Source: Oryzias latipes (Eukaryota; Chordata; Actinopteri; Beloniformes; Adrianichthyidae). From it: a DNA stretch of 64,000 nucleotides. Each line of letters opens with the position of its first letter. Within the stretch, counting starts at the first letter, position 1. The notes below the pieces were generated by a model. That model saw only the letters and a list, made by a program, of their open reading frames with translations, was not told the origin of the DNA and did not search any database. A program made the position numbers and the translations under genes. Location of the stretch: the NCBI RefSeq assembly GCF_002234675.1, contig NC_019880.2, positions 19,852,789-19,916,788 on the forward strand, given 5' to 3'. Of the stretch, positions 45,301-54,935 are shown piece after piece.

Positions 45301-47515
45301 CGCTTATACCATGGTCAGTTACAAAAGCAATACATATTAACCAGGTTTTAGTCCTTAATTTCTTTTTTTTTCTCCCCAATTTGGATCGCTTTTCTCACAA
45401 AAAGCGGACTATATATTGCGCCACATCACGTAACATATAGTCCGTGTCACGCAGCACCACCGCTGCAGTTAAGATTTGGCGATATATATATATATATGCT
45501 GATCGTCCCAATGGGTTGAATAAAGCATCAGTTCAGAGAGAAAGTTCACCTCTTACCGCTTGTTTTTGTCCAAATGATGAAGCAAAAGGTAGTTTTAAAG
45601 AAGCAGGTGCAGTGATACAAAACATTTAAGCTAGCTGACCGGAACTTCTTTTTTCAACGTGCGGTTATCAGGTTTTTATGCACACCCAGCAGCCAATCAG
45701 AATCGAGTATTCACCCGGACCATGGTATAATACTTTTAACGCACTTCGCGGACGCAACCGTCCGACGCGAGGTTTCCACGGCGTGCGTTAAAAAGTAATA
45801 ACGCACACTTCGTCGGTCATTAACCCTTACGTAACTGACTTTAAGATGAAAGGGTTGGAACTTACCCATTATCCTCCTCTTTCTTTTTTAGGTCACTGGG
45901 GTATATCGTGTCAGAGTCCGTTCCACTGCTGCTAGAATCCCCTCCATTCCTCTTTTTGTGTTTTTTCTTCTTTTTCCTTTTCTTTTCACTTTTCCTCGTT
46001 TTAGGGGGAACATTTCGATCTCCTCTCGCTTTCTCTTCAGTGGAACTAACATCCCTTCCAACGCTACAGATTAGAAGAGACATTTACCAGGAATGTAAAC
46101 CAAAAACCTCTTTAGACAAAGTAAAAGTAAATGTTTACTATATTAGAATCAATAACAGAAAATATAACGCAACATTACATTTTAAGAAGACCCTATGAAG
46201 CATGCTGAATTGAATGTGTGATGTTATGATCCCATAAAAATGAAGTTCTTACCTTGCTTCCCTCTCATTCAGCCCTTCGCTGTTCTTTAGAAAACGAGCT
46301 TGAATGTTGAGCGCATCCCCAGTTGGAAAACTCTTATTCTTCAGCCAATCAAATTCTGGAAAGAAATTGGAAAAAAATAAAAGTAAAGACAACATTGATA
46401 CTTACTGCCTTATTGATCAGGACTGGACATTTAGGACTTGTTACAAACCTCATAAAAAAAAAAAAGAAATATTTAACTATTGGAACTGGAGAAAAAAAAC
46501 ATACTTCAAAAATATACAAAGCAAAAAGACAGTAAACAATAGGTCTTCTGTCATGAATCAAATCAAACTTTATTTATTTATTTATATAGCACTTTTCTTA
46601 TAAAAATATAACACAAAGTGCTTTACATTAAAACAAAACGAATAATATAAAAATGAGCAGGAAAATTAAAATGATGTCTTTTTCCAGAGCAAATAAAACT
46701 CTAAACAAAAAAAGACAAATACTGCTGACTCAAATAACACATTGCTGCTCTGGTTGGACACTGACTAGCCTTGTAAAGGAATCCTACCAGAGTTGAAGGT
46801 ACAGTTCACTTTGATTCAAGAAACTCGTGCACTTAAAAAGATAGTGGTTGGACTCAGTAATAATCTTTTTTTACCTGGGTTTTTAAAGCTTACATCTATA
46901 CTTTTATTTTAAGCACCAGATCTGTCACAAAAGTTTGTTAAAGTACTAGAATAGAGTATTTAAAACTCTGCAAACCTCTGTCACTTTAGGTTAGTTTGTT
47001 TATTTGTATATTTTCAATCACCATTATGCAGAAATGTAAGCACCTCTCTTATTGACTTCAATATATTATTAAGATTACTTACTGGTTCAAAATAAAACGG
47101 GTTAACCACATCGTAATAAATTAAGCCTGGCTTTGGTAAATTTTCCCTTATAATAACAAGACATAACATAATCGTAACTAACACTGAAAGTGAAACACAA
47201 TATTTTCGAAAATAAACCTGAAAAAGTTAGCAGACACCACAAAACGAAGCTTTTTTTAAATATATTTTCATTATGTAAATCACCAAAACTAGCATCATCG
47301 TTGATTCGGTCATCCAACGTCTAGAAGAAATAAGTTGTCAAAAGAAAATCTCCCACAGTAGCGTTTCAGACGTGCAACTTCTTTAACGTACAAACAGCAA
47401 AAATAATTACTACAACGACATAAGTCAAACTGCACGTATAATAAGAGTAATTACCTTCAGTCGAATTTTCTATTTTATTCTCTGATACTTCAGAAAAAGC
47501 TGGAAACAGAGCCAT
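29594..47515 (-). CDS. nrde2: nrde2 (NRDE2 nuclear RNAi-defective homologue), complete, 18 coding exons
   Basis: Minus-strand exons: 47455-47515, 46253-46355, 45866-46063, 44642-44758, 44280-44539, 42272-42489, 40467-40694, 40186-40375, 37679-37812, 35720-35840, 35411-35583, 33730-34203, 33164-33653, 31576-31991, 31327-31466, 31004-31145, 29859-29930, 29594-29719. They total 3,663 nt, 1,220 codons plus TAA, slightly longer than human NRDE2. All phases join. Landmarks: start MALFPAFSE; a Lys-rich nuclear-localisation stretch near residues 105-120; KPDPANWTYKSLYRGD; NPLGIYDSSTALWLQG; LYGKCLSTLSAV-like AYGKCLSTLSAV; WREYAHLEWLLGN; CPLLWRMYIHFL; end LPLEELDILLED. The C-terminal two thirds are HAT/TPR-like helical repeats. 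Family role: a nuclear protein that binds MTR4 and restrains exosome decay; the worm orthologue acts in nuclear RNAi. Introns are loaded with transposons, including two fold-back elements. Confidence 0.96.
30027..30830. mobile_element. fold-back element copy 1, nrde2 intron 16
   Basis: It shares long modules with 44864-45830: TTAACGCACGCCGTGGAA, GCGTTAAAAAGTAATAACGC, the AAGCGGACTAT hairpin, an (AT)n run (30297-30323), and a long segment with CATCAGTTCAGAGAGAAAG, CTTACCGCTTGTTTTTGTCC and GCAGCCAATCAGAATCGAG. Only one of the two long arms is present. It starts with a hairpin (GGTTAATGGTAA / TTACCATTAACC, 30039-30066). A SINE (30582-30799) was inserted later. There is no ORF of its own. Confidence 0.7.
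30582..30799 (-). mobile_element. tRNA-derived SINE with 22-bp target duplication, copy A
   Basis: It is flanked by a perfect 22-bp direct repeat (30560-30581 and 30800-30821, starting AGAATCGAG and ending CACCCGGAT). On the minus strand the head resembles a tRNA: GGTTTAGCTCGTGCTGG (box A) and GGTTCGACTCC (box B). The body ends GTGGCGACCCCTGATGGG and GAAGTGGAAGAAG-like sequence. It is one of three copies in the window. Confidence 0.85.
32695..33015 (-). mobile_element. deletion derivative of the 36256 Tc1-type element
   Basis: On the minus strand it begins CCAAAGGATCAGAATCAGGTG and carries CCGACTTTCTGCACAGTC and AGCTCCAAACTTCATG, matching the element at 36256-37325. It then jumps to the same family end (ATACCTTTGGTAATATAG). 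It is internally deleted, in opposite orientation, in another nrde2 intron. Confidence 0.65.
34391..34434. repeat. perfect 20-bp inverted repeat (hairpin)
   Basis: Arms 34391-34410 (GAAACTATGTTCTAGAAAAC) and 34415-34434 are exact complements separated by the 4-base loop TGTC. It lies in the nrde2 intron between exons 11 and 12. Confidence 0.9.
34770..35300. repeat. dispersed repeat, nrde2 intron copy
   Basis: This is a counterpart of 15060-15690 with the same order of short conserved blocks. It contains a short LINE-like tail (ACAAATAAAATTGAATTTGAA, about 35014-35034). Non-coding. Confidence 0.45.
36130..36250 (+). mobile_element. partial tRNA-derived SINE
   Basis: It has GGTGCAGTGGTAGG (box A region), GTTCAAGTCC (box B) and the body motif GTGTCCTTGGGCAAGACACT, a head known from many fish SINEs. 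It is cut off at the Tc1-type element that begins at about 36256. Confidence 0.6.
36256..37325 (+). pseudogene. Tc1/mariner transposase pseudogene
   Basis: Plus-strand frames carry the N-terminal helix-turn-helix (SQELREFQHGTDIGCHL, from about 36390), a second DNA-binding part (36602 onward: RGRRLSAQSIATGL) and the catalytic region, with FWSNESHYSIW and AQSPDLNPIEHHWDELE near the third acidic residue. It spans at least three frames with stops, so it is dead. It lies in the nrde2 intron between exons 9 and 10. Confidence 0.8.
38738..38756. repeat. (TG)n microsatellite
   Basis: A short perfect TG run lies in the nrde2 intron between exons 8 and 9, with another TG-rich patch at 38947-38964. Confidence 0.7.
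39190..39295. repeat. hAT-like terminal fragment
   Basis: The minus strand begins CTAGGGGTGTAACGATAC and continues AACCGTTACAGTATGGCAG and TTCGGTTCGGTA, an arrangement typical of hAT ends. The opposite end was not found. Confidence 0.5.
39330..39945 (-). pseudogene. LINE endonuclease-domain fragment
   Basis: The minus-strand translation with frame breaks shows KIDQLRIWVESS, ETWLLKNVDYPELNMP and, further down, a DVILTN / HMYSAGTF / FSDHCFVAC block. This is the apurinic-like endonuclease of Rex1/CR1/L2-type LINEs (final SDH motif). A short LINE-type tail (about 39480-39560) interrupts it. It is decayed and lies in the nrde2 intron between exons 8 and 9. Confidence 0.6.
41186..41630. mobile_element. 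MITE with 20-bp perfect terminal inverted repeats
   Basis: The left end is GGTTGTGTCCGAATTCCCAC and the right end (41611-41630) is its exact complement. Inside the left end is a palindrome CTATATAGTGCACTATATAG, and the right half contains AGTGCAGCACTATAT. A poly(A) run lies at 41519-41537. No transposase and no clear target duplication were seen. It lies in an nrde2 intron. Confidence 0.75.
42900..43580 (+). repeat. probable LINE 3' UTR/tail
   Basis: AT-rich sequence with GTGGGATTATATAAAT, CTTCCACTCCCTTTCAAGCA and a terminal TTCAATTCAAATTC repeat near 43548-43580. It resembles 3' ends of fish L2-type LINEs as I remember them. The open frame at 43290-43538 is not considered coding. Confidence 0.35.
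43600..44160. repeat. dispersed repeat, nrde2 intron copy
   Basis: This is the counterpart of 22290-22765 in calm1, with shared blocks in the same order. Non-coding. Confidence 0.5.
44864..45830. mobile_element. fold-back element copy 2, nrde2 intron 3, nested palindromes
   Basis: The outer palindrome runs 44864-45725: both ends read CCATGGTCCGGGTGAATAC toward the centre, with arms of roughly 300 bases. A second palindrome is nested at 45170-45314 (CCATGGTATAAG-GGGTTAATGGC facing its complement). Around it are inverted copies of a GCGGACTATAT hairpin. A third CCATGGTATAA starts at 45720 and is followed by TTAACGCAC...GTGCGTTAAAAAG to about 45830. The element fills nearly all of the intron between exons 3 and 4. 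There is no ORF. Confidence 0.8.
46555..46645. repeat. fragment of LINE/SINE-tail type repeat
   Basis: It has ATCAAACTTTATTTATTTAT, ATATAGCACTTTTCTTA and CACAAAGTGCTTTACATTA, a module found widely in fish genomes; a related CTTTATAAATAAAGTTTGATTG lies at 39530-39550. Non-coding. Confidence 0.45.
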
Positions 47516-47585
47516 GATGTCGCAAGAGATTATGCGTCAAGGAGTAAATAATCGCACGAATATGACGTCACATTACTTCCTTTAT
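47516..47585 (-). promoter_or_regulatory. nrde2: nrde2 proximal promoter with palindromic CRE
   Basis: Immediately upstream of the nrde2 ATG (minus strand) a perfect CRE, TGACGTCA, occurs at 47563-47570, about 48 bases from the start codon. CREB/ATF sites this close are typical of housekeeping promoters. An old L1 3' end begins at about 47590, so the promoter is squeezed between the ATG and the transposon. The motif is seen; its use is inferred. Confidence 0.45.
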
Positions 47586-48942
47586 ACTTCCTTTTTTTTC
47601 CACGAACTTTATTGAACACATCACAAAACAATCCCAGAACAGAAATCCCAGAAAATCACAAAATATGGCGGATACAAGTAGAAGGAATATCGAAATTAAA
47701 AAGGAAACAAAAAAAGTAGAATACTTATCCACATGCATACAAATATTCATAGAGAAAATGAAAACAACTATTACAGAGTTGGATTGTAGCACAAAATGCA
47801 GGGGGATACAACGATGACTAAGTAAACTGTCTCAGACACTGGAAATATCACTCACAATATCATATACTGTCATGACTTTAGGTGAACTGATTAGTTTTAT
47901 GGATTTTAAGTAGAAATTGACTTTGTTATTATAGAAGGTAAAGTTAGGGTGACATTTCTGTCATCTGTTTTTGTGTAGAAAAACTTGGCTAAACATAACA
48001 CAGTATTGATACATCAATTAGTGATAGGCCAACAATTATGACTTATTTTGAAAAGAAGCTCATAATGAATGGGAATTTATTTTTTGACCATTTGTTAACA
48101 TCCAGCCAGAAAATGTGTCTGCAGTTTGGCAGAAGGAACAGCTGTTGTCATCAATATAGAAATGTGACCTAAATAATTCTTAGGTTACGGATGGATGAAT
48201 ATAATTCAAAATTATTGTTCATAATTTTGAAATATGTTTCTTTAACTATTAGTAGAATAGGAAGTTTCATGAATTTGGTTCTTTAGAAACAATATTTTTC
48301 TTCAAATTTCTGCAACATATAATTTTTTCTGTTGTTCAGAAAATAATCTTTCAATGAACCAATTTCTGACAAAACAGTTGTTATGTTTTGTCCTTCAATT
48401 GATAATAAGGCTAATTTTCATTGTCTTCCTTTTTAGAAATACAAATTCTCGAGGAAGAGCATTACGTACTTTTCAGAATTCTGAGATGGGAGGATTGAAG
48501 TTATGTTTTGAACAAAATGGCTTCTAATCTAATAAATTACCCTCCGCATCCATCAGATCAGTCACCAACAAGACATTTCGCCCAAACCATTCAGCACAAA
48601 ACAAGGCCTTGTTTCTATGGAGTACGTTTGTATCTGTTGTTCCAAATAATATCTGTGTGAGGTGAGAAATTTCCACAAACAATATTTTCCAGTATAACAG
48701 AATTTGTTTGTGGAAATTTTAATAATGCTACAGGGAGCAAAAGACTAATAAGCAAAAACTTTAACCCGCTTAATTTGTTAAATAAATAATCTGGGACACA
48801 AAACCAGAAGGATTTGTTGTTTTTAACCAGTTTACTTTCAGGGCTCTGTTAAGGCAGTCAATGATCTCTGTGCCAAAGACATTTAACTTTTTAACGTCAT
48901 TACAATTTTTAATATAAATGGTCAACATCTCAGTAGCAAACT

Positions 48943-49134
48943 GGGTGGCAGGTTAGCTTAGGCGGTAGAGCAGGTCGCCTAATATCCAAAGGGTTAAAGG
49001 ATCGATCCCCGCCCTCCTTAGCCAGCCGTCGCCCCCCCGAGTACAGTCAGTCTGCAGCTCACAGCTCCCCCCAGGGGGATGGGTTAAAGTGCAGAGAACA
49101 ATTTCCCCATTGTGGGATAAATAAAAATAATAAG
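48943..49134 (+). mobile_element. tRNA-derived SINE of a second family
   Basis: The plus-strand head has GGTTAGCTTAGGCGGTAGAGC-like box A sequence (48951 onward) and GGATCGATCCC (box B). The body contains CAGCTCCCCCCAGGGGGATG and ends GGGATAAATAAAAATAATAA. An inverted second copy lies at 52860-53041. Confidence 0.75.
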
Positions 49135-49299
49135 AACAGATATGGGGATTCCTACATCAGTTTTGAAACTTGCCATTAAGAAGGACAACACAACTGTTGA
49201 TATTCTGATACAAGACCATAGACAAGGTTCTGAAATTTAGTGACAAAACCAAAATTCTCCAGTGCTGCCATTACAAACGAATGCTCTACTGAGTCAAAT

Positions 49300-49525
49300 G
49301 TTGTTTCTCTTTCGGCTCTTCCCATAAGGGGTTGCCACAGCGAACGAGTCACATGGTAAACTTGGCAATGTTTTATGCTGGATGCCCTTCCTGATGCAAC
49401 CCTCTCAAAGCAACCGGGCTTGGGACTGGCACAGAAGCAGAGAAGGGAACAGGGAGCAGCCTGGATTCGAACCCTTGTTTTACGGATGGAAGGCGCCGCA
49501 AACCAGCACGAGCTAAACCGGCTCC
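49300..49525 (-). mobile_element. tRNA-derived SINE with 18-bp target duplication, copy C
   Basis: Same family as 30582-30799. It is flanked by TGCTCTACTGAGTCAAAT at 49282-49299 and 49526-49543. It interrupts the L1 reverse transcriptase. The equivalent L1 sequence at 52680-52740 lacks it, which confirms the insertion boundaries directly. Confidence 0.9.
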
Positions 49526-49630
49526 TGCTCTACTGAGTCAAATACCTTGTAAAAATCCGGAAAGAGAATAAAACCAATATCTTCTATAAGATGTCGGTAT
49601 TCAATAATGTCCACAACCAGTCTTAGTTAA

Positions 49631-49839
49631 CCCTTGTGCTATCTTGGATGACCCCACCCTTACATTGATTGACGTGTTCTCCCTACCATGACAAAGGTGG
49701 ATAAAGGTGGAAAGATTTCATGTAATCCATGGACACCAGTGAAGATCACAAATCATTAAAGAAAAAAGGTTCAGCACACTGTCTAGTGGGTCTAGATGAC
49801 CCAACTCCCAATGTAAAAGTGCCTAGGATAACACAAGAG
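49631..49839 (-). mobile_element. CCCTTGTGCTATC MITE, copy 2
   Basis: It is preceded by TTAA and begins CCCTTGTGCTATCTTGGATG. The internal order is inverted relative to copies 1, 3, 6 and 7. The distal end (ATAACACAAGAG) has diverged. It lies within the L1. Confidence 0.75.
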
Positions 49840-52401
49840 ATAATTGTGAATAGAACAGCACTTTAATAAGCCAGATTGTGTTTCCGCAATAAGTCTTGAG
49901 AGTCCCGTCTGGAGACAAGAGGGACAGATGTAAGTTAATAATTTGTAGTCTGAATTTCTTAAGGTGATAGGTCTTCTGCTTTCTATAAGTCTAGGATCTT
50001 TGTTAGGTTTTGGGATGGAAACTATAATCCCATATTTCCCTGGTCTCAAAAATTTCCAGGAAAACTTGATACAGTAAATTTCTGATATCTTCCCAAAAAT
50101 GTCTACAAAAGTCCCCTGTGAGCCCATCTGATCCAGGAGATTTGTTAAGAGAGAGTCGACAGCATCAAGCTCAGAGATTAAAAGTTGATTATTAAGTTTG
50201 TTTCAAATTGTCATCTGTTTTTGGGATGTGTTGCGCAATCTCTTGTATATAATTGTCACAGTCTGTTTTTAATTTCTGAGGATATGGCTTTTTCAACTGT
50301 AATTTCTATATCATTCACAAGAAGAGACTTTAGGCTGCTCCTTTTTTGTCTTCTCTTTTCCAGGCTGCAAAAATATATTGAATTTTTTTCCCCCTCCTCT
50401 ATCCATCTTGCTCTGGACCTGATATATGCTCCCCGGACTCTCTGAGTATAAAGCTCATATAATTTGGATAGTAGGTTCAACATCTGTTGCCTATCACTCT
50501 CATGGGTTAAGTTCACCACAGTAATCGTTCAGCTGTTTTACTACGTCCAGCTCCTTTTTTTCTTCTTTCAGATTTGATTTTAACTTTTTATTAAATGAAA
50601 TTGAGAGTTTACGAATTCTGTCCTTAAGGTATTCCTATTTCCTGTCTGGGAAATCAAGTCCCTCAGATGTCTCTATTACTGAAATCAATAATTTAATTTC
50701 TTAGCAATAATCATTGTTTTTAATAAGGCTTGAGTTGAATTTTCAGTATTTATTCAAATACTTCATACTGATTGTGGGTTTAATATACAGAATTATGCTA
50801 CAATGGTCTGTTAGCGGCGCTGCGGATATGTTACATTTAACCTCATGACATTTCAAGGGATTTGCAATTAACCAATGATCAATTCTTGATTTTAGAGTAT
50901 AAATGGAGTTGTACCATGTGAACTGAATTATACCTGGATTAAGGTGTCTCCATGTGTCAGTTAGGCCTTGACTATCACATAAATTGTTAAATGTTACATT
51001 GGGATGACTTGAATCAAATTTAGAGGGAAATCTATCCATCCAGTCAACTTGCACTAGAATTAAGTCCCTCCCACAATGATATCATTGGATGAATTTGCTA
51101 ATCTGAGTTGATCTAACTGTAATGTGATTTGCTCTAACAAATGTTCATTCTCTTTCATTTTATTGTAGCCATATATGTTAAACAGAATTGAATTTCAGAA
51201 TGAATTTCAAATGATCAATATCCACTATGATGATCAACCAGTGACTGTGTTTGTCAGCTATATGGGACACAATTTTGCCTTGGAAGTTTTTGAGAAGTAT
51301 AGCGACCCTTGCTGATCTGGGATTGTCATGACTGAAAAAAACCTTGTCCACCTATTGCTGAGACCAAAATAAATTGTCCTCCTTTGTAGAGTGTGTTTCT
51401 TGTAGAAGAACAAAATACAAAATACAAAATCCTTCCCTTTACAAAATAAAACAAAAGCTTTTTCTCTTTGTTAGATCTCTTTGACCCCTTACATTTAAAG
51501 AAAGTAAGGACATATCTGTTTTTTAGTTAGAAATAATGTTTGTTTTCCAACATACACCACAAATTTTGTCCCTCACGACCTAAATGAAACTTTACTTCGC
51601 AAATACCCATCAGTTTTCTTATAAAAAGTCAATAATTTTACATGAATTTAAAGCTCTTTTTATACTCTTTTGATAGTAATGTAAATGTAATGTAATGTAA
51701 TTTTTTTTTAATATTTATATTAAGCTATTAATTAAAATAATTTTAGTTTTGTCCTTGAGTAACGCCTCAACCTCCTAACACACAACATTTCCACCCCTTC
51801 TATAAAAAATTGCATGATCCATGATCGCATATATACCAGGAAGTGACAGCAGTGGAGTCTTTTGGACCCTGGAGTCCCAGAGGGAACCAGGTCAGTTCCA
51901 GCCTTTTTGAATTTTTTGGAATTTTTTTGGGGGGGTTCATATGGTCAAATGCATCGACTCAACACCATAACATGAATAATTTATAGAAAGATATTAGTTG
52001 CTAAAAGGTTTTTTGTTATCTAAATAAACAATTTAATTCTGAACTTCATGAATGTTATGTGCCCTCTTCTCAGCACTTAGCATATAACCCCATCACACTC
52101 AACCCCGTAACATGTTTATGTTATGAGATTTTAATATTTGTGTTGTTAGAAATGTAATACAAAAAATAAACTCAAGAGGCAAATACAGTGCCTTGCCATA
52201 GTATTCGGCCCCCTTGAACATTTTCAACCGTTTGCCACATTTCAGGCTGCAAACATGAACATAAAACTGTAAGCTTTATGAAGGATCAACAACAAGTGGG
52301 ACACAATCATGAAGTGGAACGAATTTTATTGGCTATTTCAAACTTTTTTAAGAAATAATAAACGGAAAAATTGGGCGTGCAAAATTATTCAGCCCCCGTA
52401 A

Positions 52402-52606
52402 CCGTTGTGCTATCCTAGGCACTTTAACATTGGGAGTTGGGTCATCTAGACCCACTAGACAGTGCGCTGAACCTTTTTTCTTCAATGATTTGTGATCTTC
52501 ACTGGTGTCCATGGATTACATGAAATCTTTCCACCTTTATCCACCTTTGTCATGGTAGGGAGAACACGCCAATGTAAGGGTGGGGTCATCTAAGATAGCA
52601 CAAGGG
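52402..52606 (+). mobile_element. CCCTTGTGCTATC MITE, copy 3
   Basis: Left end ACCGTTGTGCTATCCTAGG (slightly diverged); right end GATAGCACAAGGG followed by TTAA. It is the leading part of the block shared, inverted, with 48943-49839. Confidence 0.75.
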
Positions 52607-52612
52607 TTAACT

Positions 52613-52858
52613 AAGACTGGTTGTGGACATTATTGAATACCGACATCTTATAGAAGATAATGGTTTTATTCTCTTTCTGGATTTTTACAAGGTATTTGAC
52701 TCAGTAGAGCATTCGTTTGTAATGGCAGCACTGGAGAATTTTGGTTTTGTCACTAAATTTCAGAACCTTGTCTATGGTCTTGTATCAGAATATCAACAGT
52801 TGTGTTGTCCTTCTTAATGGCAAGTTTCAAAATTGATGTAGGAATCCCCATATCTGTT
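52613..52858 (+). pseudogene. L1 reverse transcriptase fragment (inverted copy)
   Basis: The plus-strand frame reads VDIIEYRHLIEDNGFILFLD and YKVFDSVEHSFVMAALENFG, RT motifs of L1. It matches the complement of 49137-49282 plus 49544-49625 almost throughout, without the SINE that splits the other copy. Confidence 0.75.
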
Positions 52859-53041
52859 CTTATTATTTTTATTTATCCCACAATGGGGAAATTGTTCTCT
52901 GCACTTTAACCCATCCCCCTGGGGGGAGCTGTGAGCTGCAGACTGACTGTACTCGGGGGGGGGCGAAGGCTGGCTAAGGAGGGCGGGGATGGTTCCGTTA
53001 ACCCTTTGGATATTAGGCGACCTGCTCTACCGCCTAAGCTT
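52859..53041 (-). mobile_element. tRNA-derived SINE, inverted copy
   Basis: The complement of the SINE at 48943-49134, running from TTATTTATCCCACAATGGGG to CTACCGCCTAAGCTT. The box B region is damaged (GGGGATGGTTCCGTTAACC). It ends at the edge of the shared block. Confidence 0.7.
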
Positions 53042-53539
53042 CTTGGGATGTTTAAAGCTTAGGAAATCGTTTTGCATCCAAATCCGGTTCTAAATTTCTC
53101 CACAACAGGATCTCGGACCTGCCTGGTGTGTCTTCATGATGCTCTCTGCGCTTTAAACAGACCTCTGAAACGATCACAGAGCAGATGCATTTATATGGAG
53201 CCTTAATTACATACAAGTGGATTCTATTTAGCATCATTAGTCATTTAGGTCAACAATGGATCTTTCAGAGATCCTCACTGAACATTTGGAGAGAGTTTGT
53301 TACACTGAAAGTAAAAGGGCTGAATAATTTTGCACGCCCAATTTTTCAGTTTATTATTGTTAAAAAAAGTTTGAAATACCCAATAAATTTTGTTCCACTT
53401 CATGATTGTGTCCCACTTGTTGTTGTTTTTTCACAAAAAAATTACAGTTTTAGATCTTTATGTTTGCAGCCGGAAAGGTGGCAAAAGAGGTAAAATATTC
53501 AACGGGGCTGAATACTTTCGCAAGGCACTGTAGGTGAAC

Positions 53540-54780
53540 TACAAGATAGACTTGAAAAAGAAAGAAAAGAAAGAAAAACACAAAAAAGCCCCAACATTTA
53601 ACGTATTCTGATTCACTACGTTCAAAGTAAAAAGGCTAACTTCAAATTCCGTCATCAATCCCCAAACAAAAAACACCTGACTTTACCAAGTGTCACTCAT
53701 TCAAGAAATTAGAAATAAATACAAATTGCTAAAGTTATAACAGGGAAAATTATAAGAAAAAAACAGGTTGCAAAAATTTGGAGGTGACTCACTTGGATTC
53801 TCAAACGAGAAAATTAAGAAATCATGACAGTCTTCCTATTGAAAGAAAGAGATCTAGCAGATTTTCTGAAGCCGTAAAAGAAAAAAATTTCCATTTTAGA
53901 GATGATGCGAGTAGTATGATCACAGAACCAAACAAACACTAACGAGGAAGAAATTCAAAATCCAGGAAAGGTACTTCCTATGTTCAGATGCTGTTGTGGT
54001 TGTTCTCGATTATCATTAGTATAAACTCCATTAAACTACAATTTACATCTAATGTTGCTGTGGTTATGAAATGAAAATGCTCCGAGAAACTCCTAGCATT
54101 GAATTTTAGAGAATTACAAGAATTACAAGTAAATCTGTATTTGTCCCTTCAACCCCATCACCATGTTCAACCCCGTTATGCTTGTTTTAACCCTGTAACA
54201 CAACAATTGTCAGATGATATTTATTAATAAAAATAATAATAATAAATAATTGTTTGGTGACTTTTGTCTAAAATTATGAGAACTATCTTAAAGTCTATAT
54301 TTTGGATTGCAAGCCTTTCAAGGAATTGCTTATTTCATGACAGTGAATTATGTCTGTTAGTTACATTTTAAGATTTTAGAGAACAAAAACATTAAGAGAA
54401 TTTTTTTATTTTTTAATGTACCTATTTGTTAAAAGTGTAGTTTGAAATACAAAACCGGAGTTTTTGATGCATGATTTTAACCAGTTAATCTTCAAGGTTC
54501 CACCTAGTCAGTCTATAACTTTCAGGCCTCCATCTTTTATTTGTTTTAGCATGTTACTTTTTTTGTTGTTGATATAGTGTGGCCTATTTCTCCAAATACA
54601 ATAGCAATTTAAAGTCCTTCTAGTTTTAATTAAACAGTTTGGTATTGCAGTGGTAATACCTTGTGTAAATTAACATAGATAAACTTTCCATTTTTCATAA
54701 ATAGATTCAACCTAAAATATAGAGATCCCTCTGAAATTGTTAATTTTTGTTTAGTTTTACCTACGTTTACCATCAATATT
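53540..54780. other. intergenic, no feature seen
   Basis: AT-rich sequence between the Tc1-like element and the next MITE. No ORF, RNA gene or recognised repeat is convincing. Confidence 0.5.
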
Positions 54781-54783
54781 TAA

Positions 54784-54933
54784 CCCTTGTGCTATCCTAT
54801 GACCCCACCCTTACATTGACGTGTTCTCCCTACCATGACAAAGGTGGATAAAGGTGGAAAGATTTCATGTAATCCATGGACACCAGTGAAGATCACAATT
54901 CATTGAAGAAAAAAGGTTCAGAGCACTGTCTAA
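54784..54933 (-). mobile_element. CCCTTGTGCTATC MITE, copy 4, truncated
   Basis: It is preceded by TTAA and begins CCCTTGTGCTATCC. It breaks off within AGAGCACTGTCTA at the point where the hAT-like end CAGGGGTCGGCAACC starts (54936), so its distal third is missing or displaced. Confidence 0.7.
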
Positions 54934-54935
54934 GG

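Larger units (their letters stand above)
47590..51540 (-). pseudogene. L1/Tx1-like LINE ORF2, decayed and interrupted
   Basis: Minus-strand order is conserved. The endonuclease start (about 51530: LNVRGQRDLTKRKSF) is followed by LLQETHSTKEDNLFW (about 51400) and the endonuclease end (51054-50750: KSRIDHWLIANP, SAAPLTDHCSI). A linker follows (50519-50256: GAYIRSRARWIEEGEKN), then reverse transcriptase (50127-49850: PGKYGIIVSIPKPNKDP, ESRRPITLRNSDYKLLT) and further RT at 49620-49137. It is interrupted by a MITE, two SINEs and many stops. The 3' end abuts the nrde2 promoter. The part 47590-48940 is assigned by position only. Confidence 0.65.
52192..53532. mobile_element. Tc1-like non-autonomous element with captured or inserted MITE/L1/SINE block
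   Basis: The left end is CAGTGCCTTGCCATAGTATT (52192) and the right end reads, complemented, CAGTGCCTTGCGAAAGTATT (ending 53532), each next to TA. The terminal repeats extend about 200 bases: TTGAACATTTTCAACCGTTT, GCAGCC/GCTGCAAACAT, GTGGGACACAATCATGAAGT, and GGGCGTGCAAAATTATTCAG. The centre (52402-53041) consists of MITE copy 3, an L1 fragment and a reversed SINE. No transposase remains; 53045-53310 is probably Tc1 interior. Confidence 0.75.

Noticed and set aside
46349..46561. 70-codon minus-strand ORF beside nrde2 exon 2
   Set aside because: AT-rich intronic reading frame with poly-Phe from T runs, unlike any protein; the real exon 2 is 46253-46355.
48943..49020. Possible tRNA gene
   Set aside because: Box A and box B are present, but the sequence continues into a SINE body and lacks a proper cloverleaf acceptor stem; it is a SINE head. 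The same applies to the heads at 15866, 30582, 36130, 49300 and 63739.
52192..52400. CRISPR-like or phage feature from regular repeats
   Set aside because: The repeats are Tc1-like terminal inverted repeats; the sequence is vertebrate and no spacer-repeat array exists anywhere in the window.
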